Positions 1 to 10,927 are shown, numbered from the stretch's first letter. The stretch: DNA of 64,000 nt from Bimuria novae-zelandiae CBS 107.79 (GCA_010015655.1 ML976714.1:169666-233665); one strand, 5' to 3'. Numbers and translations: made by a program. Notes: a model not told the origin generated them from the sequence alone.

Positions 1-427
1 ATGAGGGAGGTGGGTGAAGCTAATTGTGGACAGAATTGAGCTCGTGGTTGGTTAATGCGTTTAATGGGGAGTGGTTGAGGATAAAGGATGCGGTGCCGAA
101 GGCGCAGGTTGAGGGACGGGAGCGGTGAGGTTGGGGCATTTGAGCGCATGGCGTTTTGGAGTATAGATGGCAGTGTGGGGTGTATGTATAGATACTTGGG
201 GATTTAGGATGGCTGCTACGCATTATGCCGTTTGTGTATAGCACTTGATAGAAGCTGGATGATACATGAATCATACTGCAACAATAGGATTCCACCATAT
301 ACCGCATGAAGGATATTTATAGCTGTGAATGACGGGTCTAGTACAAGGGTGCGTAGGTATGTAAGCCACAGCTCTACACACCCAAAGAGCATGCTATGCA
401 AAAGCTCGGTTCATCATAGATATACTA
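1..427. other. Left flank, no gene seen
   Basis: This stretch has ordinary base composition, unlike the AT-rich transposon that follows it. The open frames are short, have no family resemblance and overlap each other on the minus strand. It looks like host intergenic DNA, or the remains of something that continues outside the window. Confidence 0.5.
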
Positions 428-2567
428 TCCCCCCGCATGGCCAAAATCTGCCGTACACGGGCCATATTAAAATGGCTAATTAGGAGAGCTACTAAGTAAA
501 CACTAAATCTATATCGTAATATTAGTAATTTCTATTTACTAGCTAAAATACGCCTAGTTTAAAATTATTTATATTTATAAATATACTAAAAGCTACTAGC
601 CTACTTAATAATAATTTACGTATTTTTAAAGAGGCTAACTTACCTAAAAGTATTAATTATAATAGTTTAATTACCTTATTTAATTTATACTTCTTTACTA
701 ACGTTATAAACTATAAAGTATATTATATAAATTAACCTGTGAAGGCGTTTTGAGTAGTAATATTTAATAATTATTATAATTAAAAATCAATATTTCTAGC
801 AGAGCTTTATACGTACTTTTTAATTATTATTTATATAGGCATCTACTAGGAGCCTTTATTAATAAAGTACTAAAAAAAGGCTACTAGAACGCTCTTATAT
901 ATAAAATTAATAAGTTTATATTCCGCTAGCGTTAGTAGTAGTTAAATTAGTACTTATACTATGCTAAGGTAGAGTAGAGCTTTTACTCCTTATTTAGCTA
1001 TATTTTAAAAAAATTTAGCTACTTTATAAGCGCTTACTTTTATATTAGACGCCTAGTAAGTACCTCTATATTAATAAAATAATTATTAAATTTACTAAAC
1101 GCGTATTAAAAAAAAGCTTATACTTAAGGGCTATAAGATCTAGTATCTAGTAAATAATAAAATAATGCTTAATTTGCTTTTTTATACTTATAGTAAAAGA
1201 CCTATTAATTTAATTAAAATTACTAATGCTAATACTACTAGTAAATTTTTTGTTTTAATAAAGCTTATTCCTATTACTCTTATACTTGCTAAGGATGTAG
1301 CTAGAGAAAGGCTTTTTCTAGCTAGCTATTATATTATCTAGGATAATAACCTTTTTAATATAATACTTATAATAAAATATTTTGAATCTAAAGGCGTTAG
1401 CTACGCCGGAACTATTAGGATAATAAAAATAATAATAAAGAAGATCTTCGAGCAGGCTATAAAGATAGAACTTTAAATAAGTAGCGTACCTATCGCCCGT
1501 AAAAAGCTATCTAAAAAGCGCTTTAAAAATAATCTTATACGTCTTAAAACACACGCTTAGCAGTCTCTAAAGTAAGGGAAAATATATTAGGCACTATTAA
1601 TATTAAAAGAGGTACTAAAAGTAGCTTAAAAAGATAATTAAGTTATCTTTTTTATTAGTATAATTGTAAATTATTAGTATTACTGCTATTTTTTAGTATA
1701 GTATTAACTTTTATATAGTTACTTAGTACGTTAAAAAACTCTATTAACACTTCAAAATAGTATTAAATAATAATAAAAATCCTTATAAACGCCTTTAGTA
1801 ATAAGCTTATTAAATTATTAAGAATCTTAATAATAATAAATAATTATAATACCTATAAGAGTAAGGTTAATTAATTTAATTAATATAAAAGCTACTATTT
1901 TATTTTGTAGGCTAAATAGCGTATTTAGTATTTTTTTTACTTTACTTTTTACTTAATTTAGTACTAAATAATACTTATAAACTATTATTATACTTATCCT
2001 AGCTATTCGTAAAAAGGGTAGGTTATAAAAACTTTTTATATATTTTAATTAAGTAACTTTTTAAGCGCGGAGGCCGACTTTGTAATAATAGTAATAAACG
2101 TTAGCACGTAGACGATATCGTTAGCGACGCTGGCAGCTCTCACACGCCTACAAGGCTGTTTGCAGAGGCGAAGACTTGTGTATCTTGTGCGACATCTGGG
2201 CGTAAAAAGCACAACTCACGGCCTCCACGGCAGCCTCTTACAATAACGTCTGGCAATCGTAAAGCTCCTCTGCGTACTCCGCGCAGTACTTTTAGCTATA
2301 AGGCGTATAGGCTACCTTTATATAGGCTAGAGGAGCGTCCTAAGTATTAGCAAGAGCACCTATAGCGCTATTAAATAATAATATAAAAAAATATCTCTTA
2401 AAGCTTAATTATTAAGTAGTTTTATTAAAAAACTATAAGAAATTAAGCCTTTATATAAATCTATATATAAATCTAATTTCTTTTACTATTTATTAGAAGT
2501 TGGAGCAAAACCCTAATTAGCTATTTTAATATAGCCCGTGTACGGCGGATTTTGGCCATGCGGGGGA
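428..2567 (+). mobile_element. RIP-degraded DNA transposon with ~60 bp terminal inverted repeats, piggyBac-like
   Basis: The left end (428-487) and the right end (2508-2567) are near-perfect inverted copies that start tccccc(c)gcatggcc; the nucleotides TA flank both ends (426-427 and 2568-2569). The interior is very AT-rich with stops in every frame, and CpA is depleted in favour of TpA, the signature of RIP. Conceptual reading around 1318-1440 gives DNNLF followed by KG(V)SYAGTIR, and 1839-1890 gives NYNTYK followed later by YKSYY. These resemble the conserved DDE and DDYN blocks of fungal piggyBac-type transposases, but the pieces lie in different frames. A Cys-rich tail is readable near 2168-2210. 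PiggyBac elements normally duplicate TTAA, which is not seen here, so the superfamily assignment is tentative while the inverted repeats are certain. Confidence 0.75.
830..2330 (+). pseudogene. Dead transposase of the 428-2567 element (piggyBac-like)
   Basis: No open frame survives. Fragments of transposase-like sequence can be read on the plus strand in three frames: a block with DNNLF near 1342-1356, GTIR near 1408-1419, NYNTYK near 1842-1859, and a basic Cys-containing tail (CVSCATSGRKK) near 2177-2209. Many in-frame TAA/TAG codons could derive from CAA/CAG by C-to-T mutation. The order of blocks matches what is known of piggyBac-type transposases (DDE core, DDYN block, C-terminal Cys-rich segment), but similarity was judged by eye and indels must also be present. 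The outer limits given are approximate. Confidence 0.45.
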
Positions 2568-2636
2568 TACTAATCAACGTGCTTACCACGAGTCCGGCTG
2601 TTCTCGTATCTGCAAGTGTATGAAATCGTGTAGGTA
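2568..2636. other. Short spacer between two DNA transposons
   Basis: About 65 bp of normal-composition DNA separate the right end of the first transposon from the left TA duplication (2635-2636) of the next. The sequence continues at 18294 once the second element is removed, so this is the original host DNA at that insertion site. Confidence 0.6.
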
Positions 2637-2750
2637 CCGTGCCCGTGCACCCAACGCACGCCGTCGGCCAACGCGCAGAACACCATCCACATGACACTTT
2701 TTTATCCTAACACAGCACAACAATAATAATAGGCATTAACAATGCAGTTG

Positions 2751-4459
2751 TAAATGCAAAAGTATACCTCTAAGAGAGAAAATCTTATAAATAAAAATAG
2801 CTTAAAAGCATAGCGTTGTTTGCTTAACTTTAACGCGTAAAGTAAAGCTTAGTACGCGTTCTTACTAAGAGGATATAGTAATGCGTTAGAACCTTAGCCT
2901 ATAAGAGGAGGCAGAGCTTATAAAGTACATAAATAAGCTTATAAAAGAATACCTCCTACCTATAAGAGAGATAGTTTAAGATTTCGCCTTAAATATCGCT
3001 GGGCATTAGGTTTCTAAGAGCTAGGTATTACGCTTCCTAAATTATTACAATAATAAGCTTATGTCACGAGTCGTAGGTCGAGGGCCCTCGACGGCCCTAG
3101 TCCGCTCTAGACCGGCGCTATCCGGGCCTTCCGCCTATCTACTTCCCTCGCCGCAGCCCTTCTCTTCCCTCTCTAAGGGATCGCCTTAGTACTGTGGATA
3201 GACTGAGTCGCCCGTAGTCAGGGCGCTTTTTACAGCTTATGTCTTAATTTACCACATCTATAGACTAACAACGCTATATTACTAACTCTAGTAATAAGTA
3301 TAAGCTATACTACGACGCGCTATACGATAAAATTAAGTTCTATAAAATAAAGCCTACGCACACATATAATATAGACAAGAAAGGCTTTATAATTAGAGCT
3401 ATTAGTAGATAGAAAAGAATCTTTAGCAAGCGTTAATTTAAGAAGAAGCCCTTTAGGCAAATGCTACAGGATAGCAATCGTAAGTAGGTAAGCCTTATAG
3501 CATGTATGTGCGCGGATAGATCTGCTCTTCCTCTAGGCCTTATATATCCGGCTAAATCTTAGAATATTCAGAGCACCTGGGTAGAGGATGTAAAGGTAGG
3601 AGAACATATAGCCTTCTTTAGAGTATTACCTAGTGGCTAGAGCAACGACGGCCTAGGCCTTGCTTGGCTATAATAGGTGTTCTAGCGCTTTACTACATCT
3701 AAAGCTTAAAAAAAGTACTGCCTATTGCTCGTGGATAGCTATAAGAGTCACCTAACTAAAGAGTTTCTAGAGTATTGCCACCGGCACAAGATCCTTATAG
3801 GTATCTATCCACCTTACAGCACCCACACGCTTCAGCCGCTTAATGTGGTAATATTTAAGCCTCTTAGTATAGCATACTTAAAGAAGCTAGGAGAGCGCCT
3901 CTTTAAGCATAAAGGCCTAGTACTAGTAAAGAAGCCTAACTTCTTTTTTGCTATTCTAGGATGCCTAGGTGGCTAGCTTTACTAAATTAAATATACTTAG
4001 CTCCTTTAAGGCAGTGGACGTGAGCCCATTTAACCCTAATATTATACTAGATAAGTTTATAGATAGTAACTCTAAGACTATAAAAGATAGTAACTCTAAC
4101 GCTACTATCTATAAAGGAGAATAGTAAAAGATTTTAGATTAAGTAGTAAGGCGTGCGTTAAGGAGTGTAATAAAAAAGGAGGTATTAACTATTTAGTAAT
4201 TACTCTACTATATAGCTATTTAAAACACCCTTATAAGGAGCGAAAATGAAGGTCTAATAGACGCTCTTACTACTAAGAGGAAGCGAGAAAAGTAAGGCAA
4301 GCCTCTAGCTTTGCTACAACACTATAAGTACTAGGGACCGTACATGATGTGGACTCCTCGCTCCTTTCGAGAAGCGCGCACACGGATAAGGTTAGTAAAA
4401 CGTGAGGTAGAGGAGGAGGAGTTCTAAAAAGAAGAGGTAAGAAAGTTAAAGGCTGCTAC
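2751..4459 (+). pseudogene. Pogo/Fot1 transposase, N-terminal and DDE parts, broken by RIP stops and an insertion
   Basis: Conceptual reading shows the family domains in order. A CENP-B-type helix-turn-helix region lies at 2880-3061 (EEAELIKYINKLIKEYLLPI and a following FALNIAGH segment). After the 173 bp insertion the frame resumes at 3240 (YNIDKKGF near 3370-3395, then CADRSALPLGLIYPA). The DDE core at 3725-3976 stays open (LLVDSYKSHLTKEFLEYCH, then PPYSTHTLQPLNV). The C-terminal segment (ALTTKRKREK, FREARTR) runs to 4459. Most breaks are TAA/TAG codons where CAA/CAG/TGG are expected. Residues LMS are read on both sides of the insertion because the target site was duplicated. The element cannot make its own enzyme. 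Confidence 0.85.
3062..3234. mobile_element. 173 bp solo-LTR-like insertion, copy 1
   Basis: This GC-rich unit begins TGTCACGAG and ends TTTTTACA, so it has TG...CA termini, and is flanked by the 5 bp direct repeat GCTTA (3057-3061 and 3235-3239). The transposase frame is continuous when unit plus one repeat are removed, which proves it is an insertion. An inverted copy with a different flanking duplication lies at 4460-4610/17778-17799. Size, termini and duplication fit a solo LTR or a terminal-repeat miniature element; no internal coding region is present. Confidence 0.8.
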
Positions 4460-4610
4460 TGTAAAAAGCGCCCTGACTACGGGCGACTCAGTCTATCCAC
4501 AGTACTAAGGCAATCCCTTAGAGAGGGAAGAGAAGGGCTGCGGCGAGGGAAGTAGATAGGCGGAAGGCCCGGATAGCGCCGGTCTAGAGCGGACTAGGGC
4601 CGTCGAGGGC
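4460..4610. mobile_element. 173 bp solo-LTR-like insertion, copy 2 (first 151 bp; rest at 17778-17799)
   Basis: This is the reverse complement of the unit at 3062-3234, starting TGTAAAAAG. It stops at 4610 because a gypsy retrotransposon inserted there; the missing 22 bp, ending CTCGTGACA, are at 17778-17799. The rejoined unit is 173 bp, exactly the length of copy 1, and its own target duplication GCTAC is at 4455-4459 and 17800-17804. Confidence 0.82.
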
Positions 4611-5045
4611 TGTTAAGTCCCTACGGGTAGCTAGTCCGTAAGTAGTTAGGGTTGGTTCTCGGGCAAGAGTACTTATTAGGCAAGGAAGGGGTATTGACTG
4701 CGTGAGCTAGTTAATAGGGTTGTCGGTATCGAGAGGGCGTAGGAGTCACAATTAAATCGACGAAAGCCTAAGTCAAATCTAAACAATAGATTAATAAACA
4801 GGTTAAACATAAGTATGAGAGATCATTCTCGCGTTCCTATATACATAAGGATTTCTGTACCATCCAAGGTCTTGCTGCCATCCATGGCTGGCGCTGCCAT
4901 CCATGGCTGGTACTGCCATCCATGGCTGGCACGGCCTTGGCTGGATGGTACATCACGTGACCTCGGTTGCGCAACCCCGCCGAATGTCACCCCCCACTAA
5001 AGGCCCGTTGGTCCTCCATGTCCTATACATGTTCAGATCCTAACA
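4611..5045 (-). repeat. LTR 1 of the gypsy array (3' LTR in element sense)
   Basis: This is the best preserved LTR: it keeps the TG terminus and ends CCTAACA. It contains three 19 bp tandem repeats (4876-4932), framed by an inverted repeat (GTACCATCC and GGATGGTAC), then CACGTG (4954-4959) and the perfect palindrome GGTTGCGCAACC (4965-4976). Confidence 0.9.
4876..4976. repeat. LTR core: three 19 bp tandem repeats, CACGTG and a 12 bp palindrome
   Basis: The 19 bp unit tgccatccatggctggcgc is repeated three times (4876-4932), each holding CCATGG. It is bordered by the inverted halves GTACCATCC (about 4858-4866) and GGATGGTAC (about 4943-4951). CACGTG (a bHLH-type E-box core) and the perfect palindrome GGTTGCGCAACC follow. 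Arrangement and positions are the same in all three LTRs. A regulatory role is inferred; no binding protein can be named. Confidence 0.7.
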
Positions 5046-5119
5046 TCACCTCCCCTCTTCTAGATAGCGTCCTTGGTATCCTCGTTCCGCGCCCCCTAGC
5101 TGCAGATACGGTTGTCGCA

Positions 5120-5127
5120 TATAAATA
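5120..5127 (+). promoter_or_regulatory. TATA box (TATAAATA) of the antisense gene, left copy
   Basis: TATAAATA sits 50 bp before the antisense ATG (5177), just outside LTR 1, so transcription would start about 25-30 bp before the coding region. The same octamer is kept in the right copy (11483-11490) despite heavy mutation around it. Upstream, inside the LTR, lie CACGTG and a 12 bp palindrome, so LTR plus first 80 bp could act as a promoter reading away from the LTR on the plus strand. Confidence 0.55.
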
Positions 5128-5176
5128 CCTGCGTGAGTCGCTGTTTTCGCGTTCTGGCCTTAGTGCCTTCCTAACC

Positions 5177-5773
5177 ATGCCTAAGAATCCCAAGCCCCGC
5201 AAAGCGCGCGCGCCTCGCAAGAAGACTTCGACCTAAAAGCAACGTAATCGCATTCGCCGTGTTAAAGGGAGTAGTAAAGAGATGCCTTTTCGTTGTAGTC
5301 GCTACGAAAAGCTAAACATTCGTTGTTTCGTAGATACTACGTCTAGTCGTTGTGCTAGTTGCATCGCTGCAAGGAGCGAGTATAAATTATTTATTCTTAA
5401 AGAGGAGTAGGAGAAGGTAGAAGATAAGGAGCGTAAGAAGCGACTAGCTCTTCTTCGTTCTAAAGCGGAGACCGCTCGTCTTCGTCTAGAACTAGCGGAA
5501 GCAGAGAGTCGTAAGAAGTTATTTACACGTTAGGATAAGAAATTGCTAGATACCTAAGATAAGATACAAGAGGCGGAGAGCTCGAGTGCAGATACTCCGT
5601 TCTAAGATAATTTCCTCGCTAATCTAGGCTGGTCACAGGCCAACAATCCTCTTCTTAATCCACCAATGGATTCTCTTCTTAACGAGTTTTTATCTAGCTC
5701 TCCTCCAATCGTCCCTGATTCCTTCTCGTGGTCTGACGATGATATTATGCTAACATTTAGCGATAGTTGTTAA
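5177..5773 (+). pseudogene. Antisense gene of the gypsy element (left copy): Zn2Cys6-like cysteine motif plus charged helical region, RIP-damaged
   Basis: On the strand opposite gag-pol, between integrase and the 3' LTR, a 597 bp frame starts at ATG 5177 (context ACCATGCC) and ends at TAA 5771-5773. It is interrupted only by five TAA/TAG codons that fit CAA/CAG precursors. The predicted 198-residue protein has a basic N-terminus (PKPRKARAPRKK), a cysteine cluster at residues 40-69 and a long charged region with repeated Leu (AETARLRLELAEAESRKK), then an acidic C-terminus (SWSDDD). Combining both copies the Cys spacing is C-x2-[C/Y]-x6-C-x8-C-x2-C-x6-C, the fungal Zn(II)2Cys6 pattern; position 4 is Tyr in both, consistent with a TGC-to-TAC change. 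A DNA-binding role is inference from that spacing. The right copy has the same length and frame. Confidence 0.7.
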
Positions 5774-6439
5774 GGTTTGCTTCTAGTTTTCATGTGTCTT
5801 CTAAGTGTAGATATCCTTTCCACTTAATTAGGTAGGTTCGTGGCTAATCCGTGTGCTATAGTATCTTTTCGACTTCGAATTTGGTTTCTTCCTCTAGCTA
5901 GTGGTAGAAGGTGGTTTCGACTGGTGTTTCTAGGTCTGCAGGTTCTAATTGGTCGACATAGAATACCAGGTGTATCTTAGCGTCTGGTGGTAATTCCAAT
6001 CGATAGTTAACCAGTAATAGTTGTTCTGAAATAAAAAATAGTCTGACCTTAACATAATCTAGTTTCTTATGCTTTTTCTTCTAGGTTCGAAGATTTTTCG
6101 TAAGCAGATATGCTTTATCCCCCTTCTTTAGCTAAGGTGCCGTTTTTCGTTTCTTGTTAGTGTAAGAAATGCTTTGCTGTTGAGCTTTCTCGAGGTTTTC
6201 TCGGAGTTGTTCATGAATTTTCTTCATGTTTTCTGCCATGTTGATGGCTTCTTCTATCTTAATCGTTATAGGAAATACTTAATTAAAGAGATGTAGGTGT
6301 CTTCCGTGGTTTGCATAAAATAGTGTGTATCCTATTGCTACTAATACCTTATTATTATATACTAATTATGCCATAGGTAGTAATAAAATCTAGTTATTCT
6401 TCTAGTCGTTACAGTAGATGCGTAGGTACGTTTCGATCG

Positions 6440-9400
6440 TTTAATTCGTACGTTCTGTCTGTCCGTCTGTTTGCGGGTGATAGGCTGTTAATAACTTTCG
6501 TTTCGTTCCAATAAGTGCCATAAGGGTTATCTAGTAGTTTAATGTAAAGAGCTTGTCTCTATCGCTAATAATTGTCTTTAGAATGCCATAGTGTCGTATA
6601 AGTCAATCTAGGATAAGAAACGCAAGTTCCTTAGCCATAGTTATCTTCTAATATAGTAGTAGTTCCACGTATTTGGTAAATCTGCATACGATTACTAATA
6701 TCGAGTCGTAGCTCATTCCTGTTACTAGGTCTTTTAACTTAGGTAGTCTAGTTACAAAGTCTATTGCGATATCTTCCTATAGTGCTATTGGAATCTGAAT
6801 TACTTGCATCTCGCCGTACTTAAGATAAGTAGCATGCTTATTTTATTAGCAGTCTGCGCACTTACGTATGTACGTTGTTATTACTTCCTTAATTCCTTAG
6901 AATGTGTAATTCCGTTGGATAAGTTCCATTATTTTCTTAATGCCTAGGTGTCCGTATACTAGGTCATCATGGTATTGTCGTATAATCTCTTCTTATTGTC
7001 CTTTAGGTACTTCTCGTGTCGTAACGAGGATTTGGTTGAGTTCTATAGTAGGTTCGAGAGATCTATCTGGGTTCTATTGCAGTATTATAGAATAGGTCCT
7101 TAGTTTATCTCCTGCAAGATCGTGTCGTTGGCTAAGCGCGTCTGCTCGTCCATTTTCTTTGCCAGGTGTATATGTAATCTTGAATTTATATTATCTAAGC
7201 GTTTCTAACCATCTTGCCTGTCGTGGCGTAAGTTCTTTTATGGTCGTGAAGCGTGTAAGGTTCTTATAATCCGTAAAGATCTTAAGTATAGAGCAACTAA
7301 GAGCGTAGATTCTCTAGTGCTTTAGTGTTTTAATAATTGCGTATAGTTCTTTATCGTGTACGTCATATTGTGCTTCCGTGTCGGTAAACTTGCATGAGTA
7401 GTATGCAATAGGGTGCCATTTACTATCTTTCTCTTGCTTTGCGCAGGCGCCTATCGCGAGGTCACTTGCGTCTATTTCGATTCGTAGTGGTTTTTCATCC
7501 CTAAAGTGGATGAGTACTGGTGGCATAATGCATGCGGTCTTTAAGAGTTAGAACGATATTCTACACTCTATAGTCCATGCGAATAGTGTGTCTTTCCTTA
7601 TAAGATTTATAAGTGGTATCGTGGTCTTTGCGTAATCCTTAATAAATTATCAATTAAATCCACAGAATCCTAAGAATTCTTAGATGTTCTTCGCTATCCT
7701 TAGTATTAGCTAGTTCTTAATACATTTAATCTTGTTAAGTGCGACTTTAATTCCTTCTGTGCTAATAACGTATCCTAGGAATTTAAGTCGTGTTACGTGC
7801 CACTTGCACTTCTTTAGTTTAATCCTAAGATATGCCTTGTCTAGTGCTGTCAGTACTGTTTATATATGTAGAACATAATCTGAATCGTTCTCGGAGTAAA
7901 CGAGTATATCATCCATATATGCGATAACGAATATGTCTAGATAGTTACAAAGTATAAAGTTAACTAGCGCTTGGAAATTTGCCGGTGCGTTAGTAAGTCC
8001 AAAAGGCATAACTATGTATTCAAATAGTCCGTAGCGTAATCTAAACGCTGTCTTCCACTCGTTACCTTCCTTAATTCTTATAAGGTAATATCCATCTCGT
8101 AAGTCTATTAGTATAAAACGTTTGGCTCTTAAGAGTCGGTCTCTTAATTCTAAGATGTTTAGTAGTAGGTATTAGTTCTTTATCGTCATGTCGTTAATCT
8201 TCTAATAGTCAACACATGGTCGTGGTGTACCGTCTTTCTTCATAACAAACATGAAAGGGCTAGCTGCTAGTAACTTCAATAGTCGTATATATCCTTTCGC
8301 GAGATTGGTCTCGATGAATTCTTTTTCTTGTTAGAGTTCTTTTCCAGTTTTGCCATATAGTGGTCCAAAGGGTGGCGTTTTCCCTTCTACTAGGTCTATC
8401 GCTAGATCCCAGGGCTAATGTTCTAGAAGGTTTGCTTTTCCTTCTCTCTCGGTGAACATATGATTCCATGCTCGGTAGCATTCTGGAATTTCATAGTTTG
8501 TACTTTCATCCATCTTCTTGCGCTCTATAACCTGGTAGTTCCTACCAGCGTCTGCCAAGGGTTTCTTCCGTTTTTCGACTGTCTGTCGCGAGACTATAGT
8601 ATTAATAGCTCTCTTATCTACTATCATGCTCTATTAATGCGTAGGCTTTACTTATAATGCACAATTACAGCGCTTAAAGGATAGCTTCTTTCTTTCCTAG
8701 TTAATCGTAGGATTGTGCTTCCTTAACTAGGGTAGTCCTAAAATTACGTCGTAATTGGCTTCCTTAATAATGTCGAGGGTAATCAATTCCTGGTGTCTAT
8801 AGATCGTAAGGGTAGTCTCGACCTCGTATTTAATCGTTGCTTTGCCGGGCATTAGTTGTCCATTCGCGATATAGATAGCATAGGGCATAGCCTTCTTACG
8901 CTCATAGAGTCCTGCTCTATTAAGTGCTTTTCTCGACACATAACTCTCCTGTGCTCCTAAGTCCAGCATAGCTTTTATCCATATTTCTTTAAGCTATACT
9001 AGTAGCTTGATTAATGCCTAACTATTTATAACATTTAATTCTCTAAAGGCGTCTTCCCTTCTAAGCCTAGGTCTAAAAAAGACATCTTTTCTATAGGTAG
9101 CTTTATAGGATTAAGGTGTCCTTCTTTCTTCTTCTCCTAAGGCTGCTGCTAGCCCTTTTCTAAGAGAACTTCACTATTTTCTTCCTTCGTTACCATTTCA
9201 ATCCTAAGGGTTGTAGTCCCTTTTAGTATGCAATTAAACCCATGCTTTCCTTTTTACTCTTTATGTTCCTCGTAATTAGGGTGTAAGCATGTTTACCATT
9301 TGTTAGATACGCATTTTCTATTAACTAGTAGCAATATTACTTAGTTTAGCGCTTAGTTAAGGTGTAAAAAGTATTGCGTTTTACGTTTATCTTAGAGATA

Positions 9401-10927
9401 AACGTCACAATAGGCAATAGGGTAGTTAAACCACTCTCATCTATATCGTTAGTACGTTCAGGGAAAATAACTGTATTCCTTAGCTTAGTAATAAATAGTA
9501 CATTAGTCTTCTCCGCAAAGGGTCCATCGTATAGTCTCGTGCGTAGGGTTACGGTGGTCCAGGTCGTACTATAGTTCATAGTTCGGGCTTTTGTTTAGGT
9601 ATTTCTTCTTAGGATCTTCGTTTTTATAGCAAGCGTCTGCCTATTCTCGTTCTATCTTACTAACTAAGTCAGGTTAGTAAGCATGATAGAATGCGGCTTC
9701 GTAGTCTAGATCTTGTTATTTTACTACTATAAAACCAAAGTCTGCTTCTCGTGGTTGGCATTATTCCAAAAAGTTAAAAACATTCGTCGTCTTACTAGCA
9801 ACTGGCTTGTTCTAGCTAGGGTAAGGAGTAGGAGATTAAGGCACTAGCTCTATCTTTTCCTTGTCTAAACCTTTATATGCATCCTCGTAGAGTTATAAGT
9901 TAGGCAAGTCTAATCGCTCTAAGTCCTTATTTAGGATATTAGATTACTTAATAGAGGGTATCACCTGCTATTCTTCGTCGGTTACTTCTGTGTTATTAAC
10001 AGTAAGTACGTTTAGCTATCTAATAACCTTGTTATTAAACCTGTAATTCCTGGCGATATAACCTAGTTTATTACATATAAAGCATTTACGTGTCTCGGTC
10101 CCCTTATGTTAGGTTCCATCTAAGATGCGCTTTTAATTAGGCTTATAAAAGCTATTAGACTTCCTTGTTCCTTTCTCTAAGTTATTAAACTAGATTCCTT
10201 CTATAGGTTAGTAGCCATAAGAGTCGCTTCGTTGCTGTCGTCGAGGTGCTTTTAGTAGCGCCCTATAGACTACAGGTGCCTATCGTCCAAAACTAACATT
10301 CCTCAGGTTTCTGCGAAACTCTTCTTGTAGTGCGAACTATTCTCTATTAATCCGGATAGATTCTTCGTATAGCTTATTAAGGGTATTAAGTCTAGCACTA
10401 CTACGTAATAGTTCTTCGCGCACGTTGCGTTTAAGTCCTTATTAATATATAGTCTTAAGGGATTCGTCTTCCTAGTTAAGTTATATAGCGTACTTGCGAA
10501 ACTCGGCTGCATACTCTACTATAGATCGTCGTTATTAAATAGTTTAGATAGCTCGTTTAGCTATAGCAGTTTTGTTAGCAATTCTAAATAGTTACTTAAG
10601 GCATTTCTTAAAGTTTAAGTAATCCTTAATAATGTTAACTACGTTAGCGTGACTGTTCATGTAGTCCTCGTCCTTATTATCGTGGTCTATGTCCATGTAC
10701 TTAACTAAGTAGGGACAGATCCATTCTTTAGCTAGTCCTTACATGTAAGTTACTGCAAAGATAACTTTCTTCTTATCTTCGAGATTATCGTCCATGTCGA
10801 AGAAGTATAGGTCTAGTTATAGAAGCCAAGTGTTAAGGAGACTACAATTACTATTATATAAATTAGGTTTATGCGCCTTATTCTTAGTATCCTTTATTAA
10901 AGTGATACTAGCGTTGCCTAAAGCCAT
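6440..10927 (-). pseudogene. Gypsy gag-pol remnant, left copy
   Basis: Reading on the minus strand, an ATG at 10927-10925 opens a gag-like sequence, with a degenerate zinc knuckle (CFICNKLG) near 10050-10095. Protease follows at 8727-8969 (LDLGAQES, a DSG-type active site reading DLG here; ending DVILGLP). Reverse transcriptase lies about 8260-7640 with YMDDILVYS at about 7900-7920, RNase H at 7314-7526 (IDASDLAIGA, DKELYAI), the integrase zinc-binding Cys pair (CADC) near 6860, and the integrase tail motif HPQTDGQTER near 6450-6480. This is the canonical Ty3/gypsy order PR-RT-RH-IN. Dozens of TAA/TAG codons and missense changes of RIP type make it non-functional. Confidence 0.88.
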
